DNA of 21,361 nt from Bacteroidales bacterium UBA1197. Its GTDB lineage: Bacteria; Bacteroidota; Bacteroidia; Bacteroidales; UBA932. Position 1 is the first letter of the stretch, and the number at the start of each line of letters is the position of its first letter. Location of the stretch: NCBI GenBank assembly GCA_002309995.1, contig DBYB01000018.1, forward strand, positions 2,241 to 23,601, read 5' to 3'. The translations under genes and the position numbers were made by a program. Below the pieces are notes generated by a model. The model was not told where the DNA came from. It did no database searches and saw nothing but the letters and a program-made list of their open reading frames with translations. Below are positions 6,920 through 18,168 of this stretch, in pieces.

Positions 6920-8283
6920 TACTCCCAGTATTTATAGAACAACGCTATGCTTTCCATACCGCCGAAGAACTGCTTCAGCAGGTAACTCTCGTTAGGTGAG
7001 TGGATGGTGTCGCGCTCCAGGCCGAAGCCCATCAGGAGCGGGTCGATGCCGAGTATCTTTTGCACCTCGGCAAGGACGGCGATGCTGCCGCCGCCGCGGG
7101 AAGGCACGGGTTCGATCCCGTAAACCTCCGCGATGGCGCGGCTTGCTGCCTTGTAGGCGCTGCTGCTGATGGGGATCAGGAAGCCGTCGCCGCCCTCGCA
7201 GGGTTTGACCTCAACTTTCACGCACTTGGGCGCTATCTTCTTGAAATGACGCTCGAAGAGCTTCGTAATCTCGCCGCTGCGCTGGTTGGGCACCAGACGC
7301 ATCGATATCTTGGCGTGAGCCTCGCTGGGCAGCACGGTCTTGGCGCCCTCGCCGGTGTAGCCGCCCCAGATGCCGCATACGTCGAGGCACGGGCGGATGC
7401 CGGTGCGCTCCTGGGTGGTGTAGCCCTTCTCGCCACGCACGGCGTCGATATCGAGGAACTCCTTGTACTCCTTAAGGTCGAACGGAGCCTTGGCCAGCAG
7501 TTTGCGGTCGGCGCGCGAAAGTTCCACCACCTTGTCGTAGAACCCTGGAACCGTCACGCGGCCGTCAGCATCAATCAGGGTGGAAATCATCTCGCAGAGC
7601 ACCTGGATGGGGTTTGCGACCGCTCCGCCGTAGTGGCCGGAGTGCAGGTCCTTGTTCGGGCCCACGACCTTCACTTCCAGATAGCTCAGGCCGCGCATAC
7701 CGCAGTTGATGGAGGGCACCTTCTCGCTTATCATCGTGGTGTCGCTCACCAGGCAGATATCGGCGGCGAGCAGCTTCTTGTGAGCCTTGATCCACGCTGG
7801 CAGCGACGGGCTGCCGATCTCTTCTTCGCCCTCGAACAGGAACTTCACGTTATCCTTCAGCTGGCCGGTGCTAACCAGGTATTCAAATGCCTTTATATGC
7901 ATAAACAGCTGCCCCTTGTCGTCGTTGGCCCCGCGGCCCCAGATAGCCTCCCGGCCGGTTGCGTCCGGGCCTATGACCGGCTCGAACGGGTCAGTACGCC
8001 ACTTCTCCAGCGGCTCCACCGGCTGCACGTCATAATGACCATAGACCAGCACCGTCTTCAGCTTCGGGTCAATCATCTTCTGCCCGAACACCACAGGATG
8101 CCCATCGGTCTCATACACAGCGGCACTGTCGGCCCCCGCCTCCATCAACAGTTCGCACAGCCTGTCCGCGCAGGCATACATATCAGCCTTATGCTCCGCC
8201 TTCGCACTCACGGACGGAATCCTCAGCACCGAAAACAGTTCCTCGAAGAACCGCTCCCTATTCTGCTCAATATACTCTTTCAT
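6919..8283 (-). CDS. M20 family dipeptidase
   Basis: I choose the ATG at 8281-8283 (MKEYIEQNRERFFEELF, 454 residues) because homologues start at this helix. An in-frame ATG at 8319 would add 12 residues. Metal and catalytic motifs of the CNDP-like M20 branch are present: YGHYDVQP (metal His83, Asp85), GRGANDDKGQ (bridging Asp at 121-122), EGEEEIGSPS (general base Glu at about 153-155) and a later GGGSIAV segment. The dimerisation lid is marked by DLHSGHYGG. It is a cytosolic zinc dipeptidase that releases amino acids from short peptides, probably for peptide catabolism. It is the first gene of a two-gene unit with the overlapping phosphodiesterase gene. The upstream region holds a trigger factor terminator, a C-rich tract and only a near-consensus promoter box. 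Confidence 0.92.
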   Translation of the reverse strand: MKEYIEQNRERFFEELFSVLRIPSVSAKAEHKADMYACADRLCELLMEAGADSAAVYETDGHPVVFGQKMIDPKLKTVLVYGHYDVQPVEPLEKWRTDPFEPVIGPDATGREAIWGRGANDDKGQLFMHIKAFEYLVSTGQLKDNVKFLFEGEEEIGSPSLPAWIKAHKKLLAADICLVSDTTMISEKVPSINCGMRGLSYLEVKVVGPNKDLHSGHYGGAVANPIQVLCEMISTLIDADGRVTVPGFYDKVVELSRADRKLLAKAPFDLKEYKEFLDIDAVRGEKGYTTQERTGIRPCLDVCGIWGGYTGEGAKTVLPSEAHAKISMRLVPNQRSGEITKLFERHFKKIAPKCVKVEVKPCEGGDGFLIPISSSAYKAASRAIAEVYGIEPVPSRGGGSIAVLAEVQKILGIDPLLMGFGLERDTIHSPNESYLLKQFFGGMESIALFYKYWE

Positions 8284-8288
8284 GGTCG

Positions 8289-8296
8289 TAAATATA
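8289..8296 (-). promoter_or_regulatory. Weak candidate -7 box for the M20 dipeptidase
   Basis: TATATTTA (TAnnTTTG with the last base changed) ends only 5 nt before the chosen ATG. Used as drawn, it would give a leaderless or nearly leaderless message, or the true promoter is elsewhere. No TTG at the normal distance is seen. Confidence 0.25.
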
Positions 8297-8386
8297 ATCA
8301 TTTTTCGGCAATTCTTCACCTGCTACCCCGGCATAAATCATCAACAATCTTCCACCCCGCCCCCTCCCCCGCTCCGACCCGACGGA

Positions 8387-8440
8387 AAAACACCAAAAAT
8401 CCGTCAGAATGGGCTACTATGCTCCCAATCTGACGGATTT
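8387..8440 (-). terminator. Strong terminator after trigger factor
   Basis: The arms at 8397-8408 and 8429-8440 (AAATCCGTCAGA and its complement) give 12 perfect pairs. One mismatch and four more pairs (TGGG/CCCA) follow, around a 10-nt loop. On the minus strand the stem runs into TTTTTGGTGTTTTT. It lies 70-123 nt beyond the tig stop and closes the long minus-strand block. A third GACGGA copy at 8381-8386 could pair with the left arm as an alternative hairpin. Confidence 0.85.
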
Positions 8441-8509
8441 CTCGACTAAAGACGTCAAAAAGCCTATCTTTTACCTGTGGGATCCTTCGCTACGATCAGA
8501 ACGACAGAA

Positions 8510-9505
8510 CTAAAGTTCGCGGAACTTTTCGGAGGTGATTTTCTTCTCCTTGAACTTGACGGTCTCCTTGATCTTGGAGATGACCTTGTTGTCCTCGACC
8601 TGCTCGGAGAGGCGCTCAAGCTGGCGGCGGTCCTTCATAATGTTGCCGACGGCTTCCATAAGCATATCGTCCGGCACCTGAGGAAGGCCGTACATTGCGT
8701 ACTGGTATGTGACATAGGCCTTTGCTGCATCGACAAGGTCTTCGTGGGAAATCTCGAAGCCGAAGTCCTTCATCATCTTGCCGCGGACGAGCTGCCACTT
8801 GAAGTCCTCGCAGAAGCCTGCGAAATCCTTCTCGATGTCCTCCTTGGAAATCTTGCCCTGGTTGGCAGCAAAGAGCCACCTCTTGAGGAATTCCTCGGGG
8901 AGCTTGACGCCGGCCTTGGCCACGTAGAAGTCGCGGATTTCCTTGCTCAGACGCCACTCGGCGGCCTGCTTGTGTTCTTCCTTAAGACGCTCGGTAACCT
9001 CTTTCTCGATTTCCTCGTCGCTCTTGGCCTCGCCGTCCTTCTTCTCCTCGTAGAACTTCTTCATATTCTCCACCATCGAAGCCTTCTCCTTGGCGGAGCT
9101 GGTGATGCTGTACTTGACTATCTCGTCGGCGGCATCGACTGCAACAGAGACCTCAGGAGACAGGGCGGCATCGAAAACGAAGGTGAAGGCATTGCCGTCC
9201 ACCCACTCTACCTCGGGCTGGTTCTCGCTGCCAAGGGGCTCGCCGAGAAGATGCAGCTGATTGTCGTTGATATACTTGTCGAGGGACTCGGTAACCACTT
9301 CGTTGACCGCATCCACGAGGGCCTGCTCGCCGTACACCCTCTTGATGAGGGATGCGGGTACCATACCCTTGCGGAAGCCCTTGAATTCTGCAGTGCGCCT
9401 GCGTTCTGCCAGGTGCTTGCGAACGGTTTCCGCATAATCTTCAGGTGCGATCTCAAGAGTGAGCTCGAGATTCAGGTCGTCAATTTGTTTCTTGGTAAGG
9501 TTCAT
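8510..9505 (-). CDS. tig: Trigger factor lacking the PPIase domain
   Basis: A 331-residue ribosome-associated chaperone. The N-terminal ribosome-binding domain is recognisable, with the signature GFRKGMVP at 43-50 (family GFRxGxxP) and LIKRVYG. The C-terminal substrate-binding arms follow: charged helices, LPEEFLKRWL, and a C-terminal EKKITSEKFREL like other Bacteroidota trigger factors (family EEKKISIEDF). Usual members are about 430-450 residues. Here the central FKBP-type PPIase domain (about 100 residues) is missing: residues near 130 (EIVKYSITSS) go almost directly into the helical arm. There is no sign of a frameshift, so it is a natural short form. It starts 4 nt after the stop of the 7TM-HD gene and is last in the gyrB block. 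Confidence 0.9.
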   Translation of the reverse strand: MNLTKKQIDDLNLELTLEIAPEDYAETVRKHLAERRRTAEFKGFRKGMVPASLIKRVYGEQALVDAVNEVVTESLDKYINDNQLHLLGEPLGSENQPEVEWVDGNAFTFVFDAALSPEVSVAVDAADEIVKYSITSSAKEKASMVENMKKFYEEKKDGEAKSDEEIEKEVTERLKEEHKQAAEWRLSKEIRDFYVAKAGVKLPEEFLKRWLFAANQGKISKEDIEKDFAGFCEDFKWQLVRGKMMKDFGFEISHEDLVDAAKAYVTYQYAMYGLPQVPDDMLMEAVGNIMKDRRQLERLSEQVEDNKVISKIKETVKFKEKKITSEKFREL

Positions 9506-9509
9506 AATA

Positions 9510-11537
9510 TTATTTAAGATTTAAAAATTTCTTACGTGTTGCAGGATACACCACGCGGCCGTGATGCATCTGCGCAAGATAGGCCTTGATAGCCTTCTTC
9601 ACCTCGTTGAGTTCCTTGATGGTTATCTCTGCATTCAGGAACTGTCCCTGGTCAACCTTGCCCTGGACTATCTTCTCAACAAAAGCGGAGAACGCCTCCG
9701 GCGTATAGTCGGTAAGCGTACGCGAAGCGGCCTCGATACTGTCGCACAGCATAAGGATAACCTGTTCCTTGGTGGTGGGAGCAGGGCCGGGATAGGTAAA
9801 CCTGGGTTTCTCATCAGCACTGCCCCTGGCAGCCAGATGCTTGCCCCAGAAATAGCCGGTGACGGAGTTGCCATGGTGCGTGCGGATGAAATCCACAACT
9901 ACGTCGGGCAGCCTCTTCTTCCTTGCCATCTCTACACCGTCGGTAACGTGCTTGATGATATCCTCGGCACTCTGCGCGGGCGTAAGGTGGCTGTGGTACT
10001 TCTGGTCGTCGGCCTTGTTGAGCAAGGATTCGTTCTCCACGAAGCAGATGGGATTGCACATCTTGCCTATGTCGTGATACAACGCTCCTACCCTGAGCAG
10101 CAGCGGATTGGCGTCGATGGCGCGGGCAGCAGCATCAGCCATATTCATTACCTGCAGGGAGTGCTGGAAAGTTCCGGGCGCCTTCTGCTCCAGTTCGCGC
10201 AGCAGCGGCGAAGACGTATCTGCCAGTTCCGCCAACCTCGAATTGGACACGAGGTTGAATATCTTCTCAAACAGATATATGAGCGGATAGCCCGCCACGG
10301 CCAGGAACGAAGCCACAAACAGGCGCAGCATATCCAGCCAGACGGGGTCGTTGATGGCTCCGACAAAGTGGAGCGCCAGATAAGCCATCGCCATAGCTCC
10401 GAAATTGATCAGCGCCAGCAGGAACTGCTTCCAACCGTGCACAAGATAACGGGAGGAATAGATGGACACCATACCGCCCACCAGGAACACGATGAAAAGC
10501 ACCGCGCCGTGATCGGCATAAATCAGCAGCGGAAGGATGGAAACTATGTACACCGGCACAATCACCCTTGCCCGCACGAACGCCTGCAGATAAAGCGCGG
10601 CAAGCGTCAGCGGCGCCAGGAATAACCAGGCCGTATTGATTCTCGAAATGATGGTGATGGTGAGCGTGGACAGCGCGAACACGAACACCAGATAATAATA
10701 GCGCGTACCCTCGAAGAAACTCTTCCCGGAGAACAGCACCCCGAGGAAGAACAGGGTCACGAACATAAACGCAACAAGCAAGACTCCGAGGATGTTGAGG
10801 TACGACGAAGTGGTGGAGCCCACCCTGCTCTCGTATTCTTTCCTATAGGAATCGAGTATCTGTTCAACATCTGCCGTTATCAACTCGCCATTGCTCACAA
10901 TCAGCTGACCTGCAGCAATATATCCGCCCGTAGGCGAGATGCTGCTGACCCGCTCGGCGCTCACCGCATCGGTGGTCTTGGCATCAAACACGAGGTTCGG
11001 AGTAATCAATCCATACACCCCGGAAGACTTGAGCAGGGAGTCTGCGGCCGGGAACTCACCCTCCTCCATCACCTCGGCGAGCAGCCTCTCACGGGCCTGC
11101 GTCAAGCCGAGCACCTCGGAGGCTGGAACCTTAACGGCCCTCCTGTCTCTCTGGATATAGATGACATCCGTATTGGAAGGAACCTCGTCGTCGGCCAGCA
11201 CGCCTTTCTCGAGTATTGCCTTGAGGGAGGCTATGACCACCGGCCTGGCCGCTCCCAGTTCGAGCGCACCTGCAGCTGCCAGGCTCGAGCCTGTCACCGC
11301 AGATGAATACTTGTAGTAAGGCACATAGGAGCCTAGCGCGTGCAGCCTCTCGTCCTGAATCTGCTCCGCCGTCTTGTAGATTGGGAAATCGAACGGGGCG
11401 AAGAGCGTCTCGTACTTCCAGGTGCTACCCTTCTTGTAGTCATAGCCGAACTTTGCCGTCCGCGGAGATGCGACCGCAATCAGGAGCGCTACCAGCACCA
11501 GCGGCAATATCCTGTCTAACCGGAAATAAGGCTTCAC
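9510..11537 (-). CDS. 7TM-HD family phosphodiesterase (PgpH-like)
   Basis: A 675-residue membrane protein. It has one N-terminal membrane segment (about 9-25) and an extracytoplasmic 7TMR-HDED domain (about 30-240). A bundle of hydrophobic segments follows (about 245-440), then a cytosolic HD domain with His459 (HSLQVMNMAD) and the HDIGK motif at 488-492. Further HD residues lie in the HLTPAQSAEDIIKHVTDG and IRTHHGN segments. The PgpH family hydrolyses the second messenger c-di-AMP. The length and domain order match the family. It lies between gyrB (3 nt upstream) and tig (4 nt downstream), so the three genes are surely co-transcribed. The c-di-AMP substrate is inferred from the family. Confidence 0.92.
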   Translation of the reverse strand: MKPYFRLDRILPLVLVALLIAVASPRTAKFGYDYKKGSTWKYETLFAPFDFPIYKTAEQIQDERLHALGSYVPYYKYSSAVTGSSLAAAGALELGAARPVVIASLKAILEKGVLADDEVPSNTDVIYIQRDRRAVKVPASEVLGLTQARERLLAEVMEEGEFPAADSLLKSSGVYGLITPNLVFDAKTTDAVSAERVSSISPTGGYIAAGQLIVSNGELITADVEQILDSYRKEYESRVGSTTSSYLNILGVLLVAFMFVTLFFLGVLFSGKSFFEGTRYYYLVFVFALSTLTITIISRINTAWLFLAPLTLAALYLQAFVRARVIVPVYIVSILPLLIYADHGAVLFIVFLVGGMVSIYSSRYLVHGWKQFLLALINFGAMAMAYLALHFVGAINDPVWLDMLRLFVASFLAVAGYPLIYLFEKIFNLVSNSRLAELADTSSPLLRELEQKAPGTFQHSLQVMNMADAAARAIDANPLLLRVGALYHDIGKMCNPICFVENESLLNKADDQKYHSHLTPAQSAEDIIKHVTDGVEMARKKRLPDVVVDFIRTHHGNSVTGYFWGKHLAARGSADEKPRFTYPGPAPTTKEQVILMLCDSIEAASRTLTDYTPEAFSAFVEKIVQGKVDQGQFLNAEITIKELNEVKKAIKAYLAQMHHGRVVYPATRKKFLNLK

Positions 11538-11540
11538 GAT

Positions 11541-13550
<2,010 letters not shown>

Positions 13551-13569
13551 ATTCTTTCAAAAAAACTCA

Positions 13570-13577
13570 CAAAGATA
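13570..13577 (-). promoter_or_regulatory. gyrB -7 box
   Basis: Minus-strand TATCTTTG is a full TAnnTTTG match, ending about 19 nt before the gyrB ATG. The -33 region would fall in the last codons of the upstream gene and is not a clear TTG at the normal spacing, so strength is uncertain. No terminator separates the upstream gene, so read-through into gyrB is also likely. Confidence 0.6.
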
Positions 13578-13585
13578 CACAATTC

Positions 13586-15172
13586 TTACAAACTAAGGCT
13601 CACGCCTGCGATGACCGACTGGCCGGCCTCGCTGATGAGCGGGCTCACGCGTATGTCCTGGTTGAGCAGATTCTTGCCCTTGAGCCACACGGCCAGGCTG
13701 TCGGTGAAGCGATACTCAGCCCAGACGCCCAGGTCGATATAACCCGGGAGGCTGACGGTTTCCGCGCCCGACACGGCATTGCGGCCGGTAGCTCCATCTA
13801 TGGACAATCCGACGTAAATTCTCTTATTCCAATTATATCCGCCCTTTATGTTTCCATAAACCAGCGAAGGCTCGAACACTCCCTCGGGCACCCCCTCGGG
13901 CAGCATAACCAGATGCACGCCGCCGTCGAAGTTGATACGCTCGGACACCCAGCTGAGAGCGAGATCGGCATGGAACAGGCCGCAGTCCTGGAAGGAAAGG
14001 CTCTCGAGGCCATCGTTGGATATCGTCCAGAACGGAGAATCCTGAAGGAAGCGATAGCCGGCCCTGAGATCGTACTGAAGGCCGAAGTCGCCGTGACCGC
14101 CGAGACCCAGATACAGGTCGGCAATCTCCTTGACGGCGCGCGGCTGGGAATAACTGACCTGATACCTGTGGGCCAGCTTCTTGTAATCCCAGTACGTGGT
14201 ATAATGGTCCAGCCCTACAGCTCCGGCGTAAATCCTCAGGTAATCCTTGAGCACGCGCACCTTGGCCGTTACGTCCGGGCGGATTGAGAAACTGTCTGCC
14301 ACCCAGCCGATACGGAAGCCTGCGTCGAAATCGAAAGCCCCGACGCTGAACATTGCGTGGGGATGCACGTTGCCTGCGGTGTAGAAGGTGTTGTACACGA
14401 AGGTCAGGTCTGTGCCGACCGTGTAGCCCTCGCGGAAGCGCACGTTAACGGAGGCATCCGCTTTCACCTCGTGGTCCTGCATTGGGCCAAGGCCAGAGAT
14501 CCAGTCGTTGACGTACCTGTACGTTGCTCCGCCCGAATAGGAGAACATCGCTCCGGTATCGTACGCGAAGCTCAGCTGCGCGCTCGGCGCGTGGCAGTTG
14601 CCGTTGCGGTAAAGCTCGTGGCCGGTGAAGATGCCGTCATATCCGAGTATCGCCCGGAGTCCGACTTTGCCGATGCGGAAGCGGGTATCGACTCCGCCGG
14701 CGGCGCTGAAATCCCACCCGTTGCTGAACTTGCCGTCCTCAACCACGAAACTGCCGGGCACCACGTTGCGGTACTTGCCATAGTACCCGTTGCCGGTGCC
14801 GAACACGTTGACGGCCAGATTCTTATTGTCCACCGCGGCCCACAGCACATCGAGCTCGGGACGGAGGGTGTACCCCGCTCCCGCACTCAGGTAGAGCCTG
14901 CGGCCGTCGTAGGTCCTGGGCTCCGGGGTGATGGTGACGGAATATGGCGAGAACTCGTACGCCCCCTTGTACGGGGAGTCGAAGACCGAATAGTCGAAGT
15001 GGTAGTCGAAGTGGCGCAGCGAGTCGGGGATAAGCATCTGCGGACCCTGCTTCGCAACGTCGTCCAGACGCGTCTGGTACTCGTTGGTAACCTGTACTTC
15101 CGTATTGATGCCCTGTGCGGCAAGAGTGAGGCATGCCAGCACGGCGGCTATGGATATCAAAAACCTTTTCAT
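13586..15172 (-). CDS. Outer-membrane beta-barrel (TonB-receptor-like) protein
   Basis: A 528-residue protein with a signal peptide (MKRFLISIAAVLACLTLAAQ). The body is made of alternating, aromatic-rich beta strands. The end resembles TonB-dependent receptor barrels: WLKGKNLLNQ, then VIAGVSLSL. The extracellular plug and N-terminal carboxypeptidase-like domains of true TonB-dependent receptors are not visible, so it is a barrel-only relative. It is 14 nt downstream of the large TPR gene. Pairs of this kind, a secreted TPR protein with an outer-membrane barrel, are probably envelope complexes. I do not recognise the specific substrate. Confidence 0.7.
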   Translation of the reverse strand: MKRFLISIAAVLACLTLAAQGINTEVQVTNEYQTRLDDVAKQGPQMLIPDSLRHFDYHFDYSVFDSPYKGAYEFSPYSVTITPEPRTYDGRRLYLSAGAGYTLRPELDVLWAAVDNKNLAVNVFGTGNGYYGKYRNVVPGSFVVEDGKFSNGWDFSAAGGVDTRFRIGKVGLRAILGYDGIFTGHELYRNGNCHAPSAQLSFAYDTGAMFSYSGGATYRYVNDWISGLGPMQDHEVKADASVNVRFREGYTVGTDLTFVYNTFYTAGNVHPHAMFSVGAFDFDAGFRIGWVADSFSIRPDVTAKVRVLKDYLRIYAGAVGLDHYTTYWDYKKLAHRYQVSYSQPRAVKEIADLYLGLGGHGDFGLQYDLRAGYRFLQDSPFWTISNDGLESLSFQDCGLFHADLALSWVSERINFDGGVHLVMLPEGVPEGVFEPSLVYGNIKGGYNWNKRIYVGLSIDGATGRNAVSGAETVSLPGYIDLGVWAEYRFTDSLAVWLKGKNLLNQDIRVSPLISEAGQSVIAGVSLSL

Positions 15173-15186
15173 TCTCGGACGGGGTG

Positions 15187-18129
15187 CTAAAGTTTGTAAA
15201 GCCTGGACTGGACGAGACCCGGTATGTCATCGTCGGCGTTTTCCGGCGTATAGCCGTCGCGTATGCTTTCCAGCGTTGCCTTTGCCTGGTCGGACCTGCC
15301 AATCTGCACGAAGGCGTCGGCCAGGGTGACGTAGGCACGTGCGAGCCAGTAGTTCTGGCCGCCCGCCTTGCCGGAGAAGTCGTACACCGCCTTCTGCACG
15401 CCGGTGTAGTCGGCACGGTCGAAGGCATCCTGAATGAGGATGTATGAAGCCTCCGCGCCCTCTGCGGTGGAAGGCTCGGACGACAGGGACTTGAAGATCT
15501 CCAGAGCCTCGTCGCGGCGGCTGCAGGACAGCAGGGACTTGGCCTTTATCCAGGATACTTCCCTCCTCTGGTCGGCGGACAGGCCGGGAAGCGCAGCCAC
15601 GGCGTCCGCTGCGGTCACGGCATTCTCGTAGGAACGCGCCTTGAACGCCGAGCGCATCATACCCCAGCAGGCCTTAACCCGGTTGTCGTCGAGCTTGGCA
15701 TTGTCGCGCAGGAGCAGGAACGAATCGTAAGCCTGCTGGAAGCGCTCGAGGCCGATGCAGAGTTCGGCGCTGCGCAGCATCGAGGTCTCGGCGAACGGGC
15801 CTCCGTCGGGAGCCGCGATCACGTAGCCGTAGAACTCCAGGGCCTTCTCCTTGTTGCCCAGGGCGCCGTAGGACTCGGCCATATAGAACAGGGCATTGGT
15901 CTGGTGACGGCCCTCGGGATAGGTATCGAGGTACTTCTGGAGCAGCGAGGCCGCCTGCACGTAATTGCCGGACAGATACACCTGCTCGGCGGTGTTGAAG
16001 TACAGGTTCTCCTTGTCGGAATCGGACTTGCCGGCGGAGAGGTTGTTGGACTCCACGTAGGCCAGGTATTCCTCAGGTGTATGGAGGGTCTGGTAGATGG
16101 ATTCGATGGCGATGAGGGCGTCCTCGGCGTACTGGGTGCCGGGAAGCAGGCTCACGACCTCCTTGTAGCAGGTGAGCGCATTGTCGTAATCCTTGGTGTT
16201 GCGGCTCACCATACCTATGCCTATCAGGGCCTTGGCGCGCGTTTCCCGGTCGGTTGCAAAGTCGCGCAGGATGGTGAACGCCTCCAGGGCCTTGCCGTTG
16301 TCGGATATATCCATATTGGCGCGGCCGAGCTCATAGAGGCCTTCGGCGTACATCGGGGTGGTGGGCTCGGCGTGAAGCACATATGCCAGCACGTCCGCCT
16401 TGGCTTCCTTGTCGCCGACGAGGCCCAGCGAGAGGGCCAGCTGGCTGTACGGATAGATGTCTTCCTTGACGGGAATCTCACGGATAGCGTCGCGGTAGGC
16501 CGGAATGGCGGAATTGTAGTCGCGCCCGGCGAAGTAGCAGTCGGCGCGGCGCACCAGGGCGTCCTTGCGGCAGCTCGTGTCGCCCTCCCTCAGGTAGATG
16601 TCGAACCAGCGGATGGCGGACTTGAGTTCTTCCGACTTCATATGCGCATATGCGGTGTTGTACGACAGCACCTTCCCCTCTGGCAGGTTCTCGAGGGCGG
16701 ATATGTTATAAAGCTCGGAGAATATCTTTGCAGCTTCCTCGTAGTTCTCGGTGCGGTAGAACGCCTCGCCCTGCCAGTAACGGGCCATCTGCCCCAGGGG
16801 ATCCTGCTTGGGCAGATAGTATGCGGCAGCACGCAGGCACGGGATGGCGTCAGTATATGAGCCGCCGGAGAACAGCTGCTCGCCCCTCAGGTAGTAGGCC
16901 TTGATGTAATTGCCCTGCTGGCCTGCGTCGAGGACGTCTATCTTGTCGTACGCCTCGACTGCGCCCGCGTAGTCGCGGTTGTACAGGGCCGTAAGGGCCA
17001 TATAGTTGTAGATTTCGTCGCCACGGCGCGAGGTGTTGTAGGTCTCGATGTACTGGGCGAAGGGGGCCGTATCCTTGTTGAGGTCGAAAGCGAGTTTGGC
17101 GTAGTTGAAGAGGGCGTCCTCCTGCATTGCGGCGTTGAATGCCGGCAGGGCGGCGTCCCTGAAGGACTTCATCGCGGCAACGTTGTTGCCTGTCTTGAGC
17201 CAGGCGTTGGCCATCTGGTAGTTGGCTATCTGGCCGAGGGAATCGCTGCGCTCTTCCATTGCGGAGAAGTTCTCGATTGCGCCCTTCCAGTCATCCACGG
17301 CATAAAGCACTGAGCCCGCGTAGAAATAATCGGAGCGGGTCATGTCCTGCATTGAGGTGGCGGAATAGAACTCCTTGGCTTTCTGCTTGTTACCCTTTAC
17401 CAGGTAGGACTCGGAGATGATGCGGGCAAGGTGCGCCTGCCGCACTCCGGGCTCGCCGGCGAAGATTTCGGTACCCTTCTCGATGGCGTAGTCGTAATCT
17501 TTCTGCATAAAGCGGCAGTCCACCAGGTAGAACGATGAAAGGTCGGCAAAACGCGGGTCGGTTGCGGAAAGCTCGAACCACTTCCGGGCCTGCTGGAAGT
17601 CCTTCTCCAGATAACTCATATAGCCCAGCGCGTAGCGGGCGGGAGCCTTGAAGTCCGACATAGGGAGGGCCTCAACCTCTTCGAAGGCCTCGCGCGCCTT
17701 GTCGTACATTCCGCAGTTGAAGCAGGAATAGCCGGTCTTGAACGCCAACTCGGGCCAGACGGACTCGTCGAGGTATTTGCGCTCGACTCCCGAAAGGCGG
17801 CGCCAGGCGTCGGTATAATTGCCGCGGTCGAACAGCACGCGGGCGTATTCGTAGTCTATCAGATTGGAAATGGAAGACCTGTGCCAGTCTTTCTCGTATT
17901 TGGCAAGCTTTTTCTCGAAATCGGGGCTCTGCATCTTGATGGCGCAGAGGAGGGCGTAGCCGTCGCTCATAGGGTCGCCGGAGATCTGGCCGAGCAGCGA
18001 TGCGGCACGTTCGTACATGCCGTTGGCGTACAGGGAGACTGCCTGACGGTAGATATCCGTACGTTCGTCCGGCGCCGCGAAAACGGTAAGAGACAGCAAT
18101 ACGGAAGCCAATAATATCCTAACTCGCAT
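15187..18129 (-). CDS. Large periplasmic TPR-repeat protein
   Basis: A 980-residue protein with a signal peptide (hydrophobic LLASVLLSLTVFAA) and then tetratricopeptide-like helical repeats over nearly its whole length. Repeat landmarks such as YDKAREAFEEV, YEEAAKIFSEL, YDNALTCYKEV and KALEFYGYVI recur roughly every 33-36 residues. No enzymatic domain or membrane segment is seen after the signal. It probably acts as a scaffold in the periplasm or on the inner face of the outer membrane, working with the barrel protein encoded just downstream. It is the first gene of the long minus-strand block. Its promoter overlaps the divergent ftsE promoter. Confidence 0.85.
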   Translation of the reverse strand: MRVRILLASVLLSLTVFAAPDERTDIYRQAVSLYANGMYERAASLLGQISGDPMSDGYALLCAIKMQSPDFEKKLAKYEKDWHRSSISNLIDYEYARVLFDRGNYTDAWRRLSGVERKYLDESVWPELAFKTGYSCFNCGMYDKAREAFEEVEALPMSDFKAPARYALGYMSYLEKDFQQARKWFELSATDPRFADLSSFYLVDCRFMQKDYDYAIEKGTEIFAGEPGVRQAHLARIISESYLVKGNKQKAKEFYSATSMQDMTRSDYFYAGSVLYAVDDWKGAIENFSAMEERSDSLGQIANYQMANAWLKTGNNVAAMKSFRDAALPAFNAAMQEDALFNYAKLAFDLNKDTAPFAQYIETYNTSRRGDEIYNYMALTALYNRDYAGAVEAYDKIDVLDAGQQGNYIKAYYLRGEQLFSGGSYTDAIPCLRAAAYYLPKQDPLGQMARYWQGEAFYRTENYEEAAKIFSELYNISALENLPEGKVLSYNTAYAHMKSEELKSAIRWFDIYLREGDTSCRKDALVRRADCYFAGRDYNSAIPAYRDAIREIPVKEDIYPYSQLALSLGLVGDKEAKADVLAYVLHAEPTTPMYAEGLYELGRANMDISDNGKALEAFTILRDFATDRETRAKALIGIGMVSRNTKDYDNALTCYKEVVSLLPGTQYAEDALIAIESIYQTLHTPEEYLAYVESNNLSAGKSDSDKENLYFNTAEQVYLSGNYVQAASLLQKYLDTYPEGRHQTNALFYMAESYGALGNKEKALEFYGYVIAAPDGGPFAETSMLRSAELCIGLERFQQAYDSFLLLRDNAKLDDNRVKACWGMMRSAFKARSYENAVTAADAVAALPGLSADQRREVSWIKAKSLLSCSRRDEALEIFKSLSSEPSTAEGAEASYILIQDAFDRADYTGVQKAVYDFSGKAGGQNYWLARAYVTLADAFVQIGRSDQAKATLESIRDGYTPENADDDIPGLVQSRLYKL

Positions 18130-18148
18130 AAATTTACTATTTAACTTA

Positions 18149-18156
18149 CAAATTTA
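18149..18156 (-). promoter_or_regulatory. -7 box of the TPR/barrel operon
   Basis: Minus-strand TAAATTTG matches TAnnTTTG, about 19 nt before the TPR gene ATG. Its -33 region would lie at about 18175-18180, on top of the -7 box of the opposite ftsE promoter. No clear TTG is seen there. Confidence 0.6.
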
Positions 18157-18168
18157 CTCAAAATAACT

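Noticed and set aside
7000..8433. Long plus-strand ORF opposite the M20 dipeptidase
   Set aside because: It is a mirror frame of a GC-rich gene, with no domain and low-complexity His/Leu/Ala composition. Similar mirror frames opposite glmM, tig, gyrB, the barrel, TPR and ftsE genes were rejected for the same reason.
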